From Hyphomonadaceae bacterium UBA1001 (GTDB lineage: Bacteria; Pseudomonadota; Alphaproteobacteria; Caulobacterales; Aquidulcibacteraceae): a stretch of DNA of 29,570 nt. The position numbers and the translations under genes are program-made. Position 1 is the first letter of the stretch; each line of letters starts with the position of its first letter. Under the pieces are notes generated by a model. That model was not told where the DNA came from and ran no database searches. It saw only the letters and a list, made by a program, of their open reading frames with translations. Of this stretch, positions 16,091 to 23,475 are shown one piece after another. Location of the stretch: assembly GCA_002291875.1 (NCBI GenBank), contig DBAV01000145.1, forward strand, positions 618 through 30,187. The letters are read 5' to 3'.

Positions 16091-17629
16091 ATGACGGGAG
16101 CGGACGCGCTGGTAGGGTCGCTGGCGGATGCCGGGGTGGACGCGTGCTTTGCCAACCCGGGCACGTCGGAAATGCACCTGGTGCAGGCGCTGGACCGTGA
16201 GCCCCGCGTGCGTTCGGTGCTGTGCCTCTTTGAAGGCGTGGCAACCGGCGCGGCGGATGGCTATGCCCGCATCGCGTGTCGCCCCGCCATGACACTGCTG
16301 CACCTGGGGCCCGGCTATGCCAATGCCGCCGCCAACGTGCACAATGCCCGCAAGGCCCGCTCGCCGATGATCAACGTGGTCGGTGAGCACGCCACCCATC
16401 ACCGCCGCTTCGACGCGCCGCTGTCGTCGGACATCGAAACCCTGGTGCGGCCGACCTCGAAATGGATCGGCTCGGTCGAGCATCCCGATCAGGCCGGGCG
16501 GCTGGCGATCGACGCGCTCGAGGCATCGATGATGGCGCCCTGCGGGCCGGTGTCGCTGGTCCTCCCGGCGGATTCGGCGTGGATCGAGGGTGGGGCCCGC
16601 GCCCCGGCACGCCCCGTGCCCCCAACGCCCCAGGTGCCGATTCAGCGTGTGTCCGCTAACGCCGAAGCGGTGCGCGGTGCACGCAAGGCGGTGCTCTATG
16701 TCGACGGGGCGGCGCTGTGGGGCGAGGGACCGGCTGTGCTGGCACGCCTTGCTGCAACCGGCGTGCGTGTGGTCGCGCCGACCTTCCCCGCACGCTGGAC
16801 CCGCGGTGCGGGCGTATTCCAGCCGGATCGCATGTACTATTTCGCCGAACTGGCAGTGGCGGACCTCTCGGGCTGTGACGTCATGGTGCTGGCCGGCGCG
16901 CCCCAGCCGGTCGGGTTCTTCGCCTATCCGGGGCGGCCCAGCGTGGTCCTGCCAGAGGGCTGCCGCACGGTGGAACTGTCGACGCCGGCCGAGGATACCC
17001 TTGCTGCCTTGCGCGCTCTGGCCGATGCGCTGGGCGCGCCTGATACCGGACCGGTCGAGGCGGGCGCACTGCCGGACAGGCCGCAAGGCGCTTCCAGCCC
17101 GGCGACCATCGGTGCGTCGATCGCGCGCCACCTGCCCCATGATGCCATCATCAGCGACGATGCGGTGACGGCGGGCCTTCCGATCTTTTTGGCGACCCGC
17201 GGTGCGGCAAGACACGACTGGCTGTGTCTGACGGGCGGTGCGATCGGGCAGGGCCTGCCGCTGGCCGTGGGGACGGCGGTGGCCGCGCCGCACCGGCGGA
17301 CCATCGCCCTGACCGGGGATGGCGCCGCCATGTATACGCTCCAGGCGCTCTGGACGATGGCCCGCGAGCGACTGCCGGTGGTGACCGTGGTGTGCGCGAA
17401 CCACTCGTACAGGGTGCTGAACATCGAGCTGGCGCGCACGGGCGCCGGAAATCCCGGACCCACGGCGGCGCGGATGCTGTCGCTGGACGGACCCAATTTG
17501 GATTGGGTCAAGCTGGCGGAGGGCCAGGGCGTCGAGGCGCTGCGGACCGATACCGCCGAAGGCTTCGACGATGCCTTCGCGCGGGCCGTGGCAATGGACC
17601 GGCCGGTGGTGATCGAAGTCGCCACCTGA
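16091..17629 (+). CDS. thiamine diphosphate-dependent enzyme, acetolactate synthase-like large-subunit family
   Basis: 512 aa. Three-domain ThDP enzyme of the decarboxylase/acetolactate synthase group. The N-terminal Pyr domain has FANPGTSEMHLVQAL and the catalytic glutamate, Glu48 in CLFEGVATGAADGYAR. The middle domain is FAD/nucleotide-fold-like. The C-terminal PP domain has GGAIGQGLPLAVGTA and the ThDP/Mg motif GDG (409-411) with the partner Asn437 (VTVVCANHSYRVLN). Proteins of this type are often named acetolactate synthase large subunit, but there is no small regulatory subunit here and the pattern is closer to benzoylformate decarboxylase-like enzymes acting on a 2-oxo acid; the substrate is unknown. 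AGGAG at 16079-16083 favours this ATG (seven-base spacing) over the adjacent ATG at 16088. A TetR gene precedes it. Confidence 0.85.
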   Translation: MTGADALVGSLADAGVDACFANPGTSEMHLVQALDREPRVRSVLCLFEGVATGAADGYARIACRPAMTLLHLGPGYANAAANVHNARKARSPMINVVGEHATHHRRFDAPLSSDIETLVRPTSKWIGSVEHPDQAGRLAIDALEASMMAPCGPVSLVLPADSAWIEGGARAPARPVPPTPQVPIQRVSANAEAVRGARKAVLYVDGAALWGEGPAVLARLAATGVRVVAPTFPARWTRGAGVFQPDRMYYFAELAVADLSGCDVMVLAGAPQPVGFFAYPGRPSVVLPEGCRTVELSTPAEDTLAALRALADALGAPDTGPVEAGALPDRPQGASSPATIGASIARHLPHDAIISDDAVTAGLPIFLATRGAARHDWLCLTGGAIGQGLPLAVGTAVAAPHRRTIALTGDGAAMYTLQALWTMARERLPVVTVVCANHSYRVLNIELARTGAGNPGPTAARMLSLDGPNLDWVKLAEGQGVEALRTDTAEGFDDAFARAVAMDRPVVIEVAT

Positions 17630-17696
17630 CGCCAGAGTCCGCCTGACGGACGGCGGGCACGCACGGTCACGCCATCGCTTTTCCCCCGGCAGTTGT

Positions 17697-18992
17697 GTGG
17701 GCAATGTCGCTAGCCGGGAGGGCTGGCAATGTTCGGGCTGCGATCCGGCGGAGAGGTTTCCAGCCTTGCCGAACGTTTTGTGCGCGAGGCAAAGGGCGGC
17801 GCAGGCACGGGAGTTCGCGCGCGGGCGCGGGCCTTTGTCCGAAGCCGCGCGCGGTTCTGCGGCCGCCACCCTGGCCGAGGCCGTGGCCCTCCTTGATGCG
17901 GTCGCGCCTCACGCCGAACTGGCGTCGCCCGCCTCGCCCCCCTCCGAGTCCGAAAGCGCAAATCGCATCGCCTTCCGCCGCGACGCTGCTGATGCGCGCC
18001 GCGAAGTCGAAACGGCGATGGCGGACGCCGGAGAGGCGTTGGGCGACCTGGTGTCCTGGCGGCACAGGCTGGGGGTCGACCGGCCGGCCCGCTATCCGGC
18101 CAGCCCGCTGGCCGCGCTTGCCCTCGTGGTGCTGGCGGTGCTTGTCGAGTCCGGCGTCAATGCCTCGCTGCTGCGCAACCTGTCGGATCACGGGGTCTTG
18201 GGGGGCTGGGGCATGGCCCTGCTGGCCGGGCTCGCCAATGTCGGCCTCGGCCTGGTGGGCGGTGCGGTGGGACTGCGCAACCTTTCCGCGCCCACGCTGG
18301 CGGCACGGATCGGCGGTGCCATCCTGACGGCCGCATGTGTCGGCGGGGCGCTGGCCGCCAGCCTTGCCTTGGCCTTGCTGCGGCTGCAGGCCGAAACCAC
18401 CGCATCGAGCGGGGTGCCGGGCGCGCCGGGCGTTCCCGCATGGTTCGAGGGGGGCGTCCTGGCGTTCGTGGGCGTCGGCGTGCTCGCCTGGGCGCTGGCA
18501 AAGGGACGCGCAGGCATAGACGACCCGGTGCCGGGCCTGGGTCGGCGCGACCGTGCCTGGCGCCGCGCGCTCGAGGACCTCGACGAGGCGCTGACGGATG
18601 CACGCACTGACATCGAGGCCCTCGCCAGCCGGCACGCGCCCGCACCGGCGCGCCTGCCGCCCGAGGCTTCGCAGGCATTCGACCGTGCGCGCGACGCCCG
18701 CATGCGCGCCGGCGAGGCCAGCGCCGCCAGCGAACTGGCCGAATCCGCACTCCGCAGCCTGTCTGGACGCGAGGGCGACGACGCCCTTGATCCTGCGCCC
18801 ATCGACCTTGCGGTCCTTGACCGTGCCGAACGCGGGGCTCGCACCCGTCTGGCCGCGCTCGACGTGGCCGCCAGGGCGCGGCGCGATGGCTTCGACGCCG
18901 AGGTTCGCGCCATGCTCGAAGGGTTCGAAAGTGCACGATCCGGGCTGACGGCGCGGGCCGCGCAGGCCGGCGTGCTGGGGCAGGTGTCATGA
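17697..18992 (+). CDS. four-TM membrane protein with helical C-terminal tail, unknown function; 5' end probably frameshifted
   Basis: 431 aa when read without interruption from GTG 17697. I do not recognise a family. Four hydrophobic segments lie at about residues 136-157 (LAALALVVLAVLVESG), 168-190 (ALLAGLANVGLGLVGGAVGL), 203-226 and 247-268. They are flanked by a soluble N-terminal part and a 150-residue Ala/Arg/Glu-rich, probably coiled-coil tail (DRAWRRALEDLDEALTDART and onward). The 5' end looks wrong: GTG 17697 has no RBS and reads unnatural protein, while a clean RBS (GGGAGG, 17716-17721) and ATG at 17729 open another frame, MFGLRSGG, SLAERFVREAKGGAG, that stops at about 17896. A one-base shift in the GC-rich tract near 17815-17830 would join that start to the long frame. 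The stop overlaps the next start (ATGA), tying it to the VWA-like gene. Confidence 0.75.
   Translation: MGNVASREGWQCSGCDPAERFPALPNVLCARQRAAQAREFARGRGPLSEAARGSAAATLAEAVALLDAVAPHAELASPASPPSESESANRIAFRRDAADARREVETAMADAGEALGDLVSWRHRLGVDRPARYPASPLAALALVVLAVLVESGVNASLLRNLSDHGVLGGWGMALLAGLANVGLGLVGGAVGLRNLSAPTLAARIGGAILTAACVGGALAASLALALLRLQAETTASSGVPGAPGVPAWFEGGVLAFVGVGVLAWALAKGRAGIDDPVPGLGRRDRAWRRALEDLDEALTDARTDIEALASRHAPAPARLPPEASQAFDRARDARMRAGEASAASELAESALRSLSGREGDDALDPAPIDLAVLDRAERGARTRLAALDVAARARRDGFDAEVRAMLEGFESARSGLTARAAQAGVLGQVS
17716..17731 (+). promoter_or_regulatory. RBS and ATG that appear to be the true start of the four-TM gene
   Basis: GGGAGG at 17716-17721 lies seven bases before ATG 17729. 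The frame it opens runs about 55 codons as plausible protein before a stop, and is one base out of phase with the long downstream frame. It is the only strong initiation signal in the region. Confidence 0.55.
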
Positions 18993-19789
18993 GCCGCGGC
19001 CGCAGGCGGCGCGCCCGTCAGGCCGATCTGTGGGGCCTTCTGGGGCTGGTGCTTGCCACCGCGGTCATTGGGGTCGGGGCGTGGGCGATGGTGGCGCTCC
19101 AGCCTATCGCGCGCGACACCGCCACCCTGTGCGCGACCGCCATTCCCCCGGAACACCACACCCTGGTCCTGGTGGACGCCACAGACCGCTTTGCGCCCGG
19201 CACAGGTCGGCGAATCCGCGCACTGATCGAGGCCGAGGCCGGACGGATGGCGGCGGGCGACCGGCTGACGCTGATGGCGATGGATGCGCGCACGCCCGAC
19301 GCGCCGCGGGTTCTGTTCTCGAAATGCGAGCCGGGCGTGGCCCAGGGCATGACCGCGCTGTGGTCGAACCCCGAGCGCCTCGCCGCACGACGCGAGACCG
19401 ACTTCACCCAGCCGCTTGAAAGGGCCACCGCCAACGCGCTGCGGCCGCGGTCCGCGCGCGAGTCGCCGCTGATCCAGTCGATTGCCGCAGCTGCCCTCGA
19501 TCCGGCGTTCGCCAGCGGCCGCCATCGCAGGCTGGTGGTGGTCTCCGACTTCCTCCAGCACCAGCCCGGCGTCTTTACCCAGTACGAGAGCGGAGATGCG
19601 TGGGCGCGGTTCGAGCGCAGCCCGCTGGGCGCCCGCCCCGCGCCCGACCTGTCGACGTTGGACGTCCGGCTGGCCCTGGTGCGGCGTGACGGGTCCGAGG
19701 CCTATCAGACCGAGGGGCTGGAGGCGTTCTGGCTGCGCTGGTTCGCGCGGGCAGGGTGCGAGGCGCGTTTCACCGAAGCCGCGGTGTGA
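18989..19789 (+). CDS. membrane-anchored VWA-like protein of unknown function
   Basis: 266 aa. A basic N-terminus (MSRGRRRRARQ) and one membrane segment (LWGLLGLVLATAVIGVGAWA, residues about 15-35) place the rest outside the cytoplasm. The soluble part resembles a von Willebrand A fold: HTLVLVDATDRF (a DxTD variant of the metal-site motif DxSxS), then RIRALIEAEAGRMAAGDRLT, and a later core strand RLVVVSDFLQH. It contains Cys in FSKCEPG and CATAIPPE. It ends with FWLRWFARAGCE, near the C-terminus. Similar domains occur in uncharacterised alphaproteobacterial proteins, as far as I recall; no function is known to me. The start overlaps the previous stop (ATGA), so the two membrane proteins probably form a unit. 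Its stop abuts the stop of the convergent permease gene with no base between. Confidence 0.75.
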   Translation: MSRGRRRRARQADLWGLLGLVLATAVIGVGAWAMVALQPIARDTATLCATAIPPEHHTLVLVDATDRFAPGTGRRIRALIEAEAGRMAAGDRLTLMAMDARTPDAPRVLFSKCEPGVAQGMTALWSNPERLAARRETDFTQPLERATANALRPRSARESPLIQSIAAAALDPAFASGRHRRLVVVSDFLQHQPGVFTQYESGDAWARFERSPLGARPAPDLSTLDVRLALVRRDGSEAYQTEGLEAFWLRWFARAGCEARFTEAAV

Positions 19790-21586
19790 TCAGGCCACGG
19801 CCGGGCGCCGACGGCGGAACCGGTCCAGCAGGCCCGGGCGGCGCGGTCGCTGGTCGGGCACGGGGGCTTCGGGTTCCAGCGTGACAGCGGCGCGGCGGCG
19901 CCCGCGCTCGGCCACGTCGACCCGCAGCCAGGCCAGCACCCACAGCGCCGGGATGGCGGGCAGGATGGCCAGAACACTGCCCGACAGGGTCAGGCTGGCC
20001 ACGAAGGACCACATGATCGCTGTAACCCCGTCGGTCAGCGACGCGGTGAAGGGACGCCGGAAATAGGGCCGCCCCGCCTGGCTGCCGGCGCGCACGCCGG
20101 GCCAGCGTACCGCCGACAGGGCCAGCGACAGCAGGCTGATTGCGCTGAACGCCAGAACCCCGACCGCCGAAGCCACCGACACCAGCGCGAACGGCAATGC
20201 CAGCACCGCCGCAAGCAACAGGCCCAAGCTCATGATGCTCCAGACCAGCGACAGATCGTGCCGGCGCTGGGAAATCGGCGCGGTCGCCACCAGTTCATGC
20301 CCACGTTCCAGCGTGGTCATCGCCAGGGCGATGCGCGGGGCGTTCAGCCCCACCAGCCAGACCGCCAGCCCCGCCCCGACGGTGGCGATCCGCTCGGGGT
20401 CATCGAAACCGTCCCGGAAAAACAGCACCAGCAGGGGGATGAAGAAAATCGTGCCGTAGAGCACCGAAGTGATGAAAAGCGGATCGCGCAGCATGGTCCG
20501 CCACGACTTTCGCCGCATGGCACCAACCAGCCCGCCCCGGATTCCGGCCACCGCCCTGGCCATCTGGCCGGCACTGGCCGCGCGCCCGCTTTCCGGCATC
20601 GAGAACGCCGCTGCGTCTGCTGCCAGCCGTCGCGCAAAGGTCTGGGCGGCAATGGCCAGAAGGGCCGCGGAGACCACGCACACCGCGACCAGCGCCAGGG
20701 GCAGGCCCAGCGACGCCTGCGCGGGCATGAAGGCTGGCGAGAGCGGGTTCGCATCGGCAAAGCGGGCCATTGCGTCCACCAGACGGTCCAGCCCGAACAG
20801 CTCGCGTGTGCCCGGCTGGGTCAACAGGAACAGGAATGCCCCGACCATCAGGCCCAGCACCTGTGCGCCCACCCGGGCCCGTTTGGGCCCCACCAGGCGC
20901 GACACGGCCATGGTCAGCAAAAGGCCGATGGCCGCGGCCATCACTGCCAGCGCCAGTGTGGTCACCGGCATGGCCATCGGCCACGCTTCGCCCGTCTGCA
21001 CCAGCCAGACCAGGGCGCCCGGCAGCGTAAGCACCAGCGGCAGCAGGGCCGCGGTCACCGCCACCCCTGCGACGCGTGTCAAAAGGATGGCGCGCGGAGC
21101 GATCGGTGCCGTCAGCAGAAGGTCAAAGTCCGACCGCTCGGCCAACAGCGACGTGACGCCGCCAATCGTGCCAGACAGAGTCAGAAGGAACAGCCAGAAC
21201 AGCCCGATCGTCAGCCAGGCCAGCGCCTCGCCCGGAAGATCGCCGCCCACCTCGGCCGCACCGCGAAAGCCGAAATACTCGACCGCCAGTGTCAGCAGAA
21301 AGCTGCCCAAGGCGCCCGACGCCACCACTAGCCCCGCCATCATCGCCAGGCCCACCCATCGCAGGGCCGGACTGACCGGGGCCTGCCCGCCGCTGCGGAA
21401 GCGGCCACGAAGGTCGTTCAGCAGCAGCCACAGCGCCCCGCCCCGTGGCACCAGGCGCGACAGCAGCGGCCCGCGCAGCCCGCGCGCACGCGCCCGCTCG
21501 GCGTCGCGCGCCTGACGCGCCGCCGCGCGCGTGGTTGGCCCGTCGATCGGCGCGCCGATCCTTGCATCGGCTGTCGTGTCGGTCAT
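19790..21586 (-). CDS. ABC-2 type transporter permease
   Basis: 598 aa from ATG 21586, whose ATGA overlaps the stop of the ATPase gene, so the two are translationally coupled. A charged cytoplasmic leader (RAAARQARDAERARARGLRG) is followed by many hydrophobic segments, about twelve by eye, for example WVGLAMMAGLVVASGALGSF, LTIGLFWLFLLTLSGTIGGV, LAVMAAAIGLLLTMAVSRLV and LALVAVCVVSAALLAIAA. There is no ATP-binding domain. The long two-half layout and the unusual length fit a permease partner of an EcsA/NatA-type ATPase. The substrate is unknown; export is likely from the family. Longer reading frames upstream lie antisense-like over the ATPase gene and are not real. Confidence 0.88.
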   Translation of the reverse strand: MTDTTADARIGAPIDGPTTRAAARQARDAERARARGLRGPLLSRLVPRGGALWLLLNDLRGRFRSGGQAPVSPALRWVGLAMMAGLVVASGALGSFLLTLAVEYFGFRGAAEVGGDLPGEALAWLTIGLFWLFLLTLSGTIGGVTSLLAERSDFDLLLTAPIAPRAILLTRVAGVAVTAALLPLVLTLPGALVWLVQTGEAWPMAMPVTTLALAVMAAAIGLLLTMAVSRLVGPKRARVGAQVLGLMVGAFLFLLTQPGTRELFGLDRLVDAMARFADANPLSPAFMPAQASLGLPLALVAVCVVSAALLAIAAQTFARRLAADAAAFSMPESGRAASAGQMARAVAGIRGGLVGAMRRKSWRTMLRDPLFITSVLYGTIFFIPLLVLFFRDGFDDPERIATVGAGLAVWLVGLNAPRIALAMTTLERGHELVATAPISQRRHDLSLVWSIMSLGLLLAAVLALPFALVSVASAVGVLAFSAISLLSLALSAVRWPGVRAGSQAGRPYFRRPFTASLTDGVTAIMWSFVASLTLSGSVLAILPAIPALWVLAWLRVDVAERGRRRAAVTLEPEAPVPDQRPRRPGLLDRFRRRRPAVA

Positions 21587-22365
21587 GTCGCCCCGACCTC
21601 TGCCTGAGGGTCGGCCTCGGCCGCATCCATGGTCTCGCCGGTCAGCAGCAGGAAAATGTCCTCGAGGGTCGCATCCGGTCGGCCCACCCGCGCCCGCAGT
21701 TCCGCCATGGATCCTTCGGCATGCAGCCGTCCGCAGGCGATGATGCCGATCCGGTCCGACAGACGCTCGGCCACCTCGAGGATGTGGGTGGTCAGGACCA
21801 CCGTGGCGCCCGCTTCGACCCGCTCGCGCAGGATGGTCTTGACGTCGCGCGCGGCGTTGGCGTCCAGCCCGGTCAGCGGCTCGTCCAGGATGATCAACTG
21901 CGGATCGTGGACAAGCGCACCCGCCAGCGCGGTCTTCTGCTTCATCCCGCGCGAGAAGGTGCCGCATCGCTGGGCGATGTTGTCGCCCAGGCCCAGACGC
22001 TCGAGCAACGCCAGCCCCCGCGTGCGCGCCGTCGCACCGTCAATGCCCCACAGCCCCGCCACGAAGTCCAGATATTCGAGCGGCGACAGCCGATCATAGA
22101 TCAGGGGCTCGTCCGGCAGCCACGCGGTCACCCGGCGCGCGGCGATGGGGTCCTTCCAAGCGTCCGCCCCGAAGATTTCAATGCGCCCCTCGTCCGGCTC
22201 CAGAAGGCCGACCGCCATGCGCAGGGTGGTGGTCTTTCCCGCCCCGTTGGGTCCCAGGAAGGCATAGAATTCGCCGCGCCGCACCCCGAGGTCCAGGCCA
22301 TCGACCGCGACCTTGTCGCCATAGCGCCTGGTCAGGGCAAAGCAGGCGAGCGCGGGCTGGTCCAT
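21583..22365 (-). CDS. ABC transporter ATP-binding protein (EcsA/NatA-like)
   Basis: 260 aa. Complete ATPase: Walker A GPNGAGKTTTLR, Q-loop region ARRVTAWLPDEPLIYDRLSP, signature FSRGMKQKTALAGAL (the degenerate SRGMKQ form typical of ABC-2 exporters of the CcmA/EcsA/NatA group), Walker B LIILDEPLTGLD and switch His in VVLTTHILEVAERL. It energises the 12-TM permease encoded immediately downstream (ATGA overlap). The ATG at 22365 lies 82 bases downstream of the broken dehydrogenase gene, with which it may share a transcript. Confidence 0.94.
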   Translation of the reverse strand: MDQPALACFALTRRYGDKVAVDGLDLGVRRGEFYAFLGPNGAGKTTTLRMAVGLLEPDEGRIEIFGADAWKDPIAARRVTAWLPDEPLIYDRLSPLEYLDFVAGLWGIDGATARTRGLALLERLGLGDNIAQRCGTFSRGMKQKTALAGALVHDPQLIILDEPLTGLDANAARDVKTILRERVEAGATVVLTTHILEVAERLSDRIGIIACGRLHAEGSMAELRARVGRPDATLEDIFLLLTGETMDAAEADPQAEVGAT

Positions 22366-22446
22366 GCGGCAAACCCCTGAAACTGGCGCCCACCGCGCCT
22401 GATCGCGGATGTGGCAGGCCCGGGCGGCGGGTCAAGGCAGAAGGCG

Positions 22447-23423
22447 TCACCCGGCCGCAGCGAAACCGACCCTGGTCATGCGTTCAGAGGCTGACCACAG
22501 CCGTTCGGCCGTATCCTCTGCCACTGCATGGGCGCGCACGCCGCTCCAGCCCGGCGTGCGGTCGTCGGCCAGCGCGGCGACATCACAGTCCTCGCAATAC
22601 AGCCCCCCCATGCCGTCCAGCCGTGGTGCGGTCGCCGCCCACACGGTCGTTGCCGCACCCTGGGCGGTGCTCTTGAACAGCGGATTGACCGCGCCGGTTT
22701 CGTCGATCCATCCCATTGCGCGCTGTTCCTCGACAGGCAGATGGCGCTGCAGGGCGGTCATGATGCCGCCCGGGTGCACCGAAAAGGCCCGCACCCCGGC
22801 CCCCGTGCCCCGTGCGTCCAGGCCGACCGCGAACGGGGCGTTGGCCGTCTTGGCGCGGCCATAGGCGATCCATTTGTCATAGGGTGAAAGTGCGGGTCGT
22901 CCAGATCCACCTCGGCCAGGCGATGGGCGATCGACGACAGCGCCACCACCCGGGCCCCGTCGCGCCCGCCGGCCTTGGCCAATGCCGGCCACAACCGCGC
23001 GGTCAGCCTGAAATGTCCCAGATGGTTCGCGGCGAACTGGGCCTCACGGCCCTGAGCGTCCCGTGTCAGCGGGCAGGCCATGATCGCAGCATTGTTGACC
23101 AGGATGTCCAGCGGCTGGCCCCGGCCTGTCCACGACGCGGCGAACGCATCGATCGAGGCATCGTCCTGCAGGTCCATCGGTGCGATCTCGATCCGGCCCC
23201 CGACACCTGCCAGCGCCTCGGCGGCCGCGTCGGGGCGGCGGACCGCCACCGTCACCGTCGCCCCGCGCTCGGCCAGTGCACGTACCGTCTCGAGGCCGAT
23301 GCCCGAGGCGCCCCCCGTGACGATGGCGTTGCGCCCGGTAAGCGCGATTCCCTCGCTCACCTCGAGGGCGGTGGAGCGGGCCCCGAACCCCGAACCGATC
23401 GGCTTTTGAAGGATCTGGGTCAT
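22447..23423 (-). pseudogene. short-chain dehydrogenase/reductase, frameshifted
   Basis: The N-terminal two thirds read from ATG 23423 (preceded by GGAGG): cofactor motif VTGGASGIGLETVRAL, structural LVNNAAIMACP, and the Ser-containing VVALSSIAHRL. Around 22880-22895 the frame breaks after VDLDDPHF. The active-site segment YDKWIAYGRAKTANA (the YxxxK pair) and the rest of the protein, GLYCEDCDVA and onward, continue in another frame to the stop at 22447. Only five bases lie between the Phe codon and the Tyr codon, where a whole number of codons is required. Repaired, the protein would be about 325 aa, close to the retinol dehydrogenase/WW-domain oxidoreductase-like SDRs. As given, the enzyme is truncated before its catalytic residues; either a real pseudogene or a sequencing error. 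Confidence 0.85.
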
Positions 23424-23475
23424 TGCGGAGGCCTCCACCGGATCGGGTCGCGCCGGTCCGGCCCGCCCGATGTCT

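Noticed and set aside
16043..17869. 608-codon minus-strand open frame opposite the ThDP enzyme
   Set aside because: Same reason: the plus-strand gene has catalytic and cofactor motifs; the minus protein is low-complexity His/Arg-rich.
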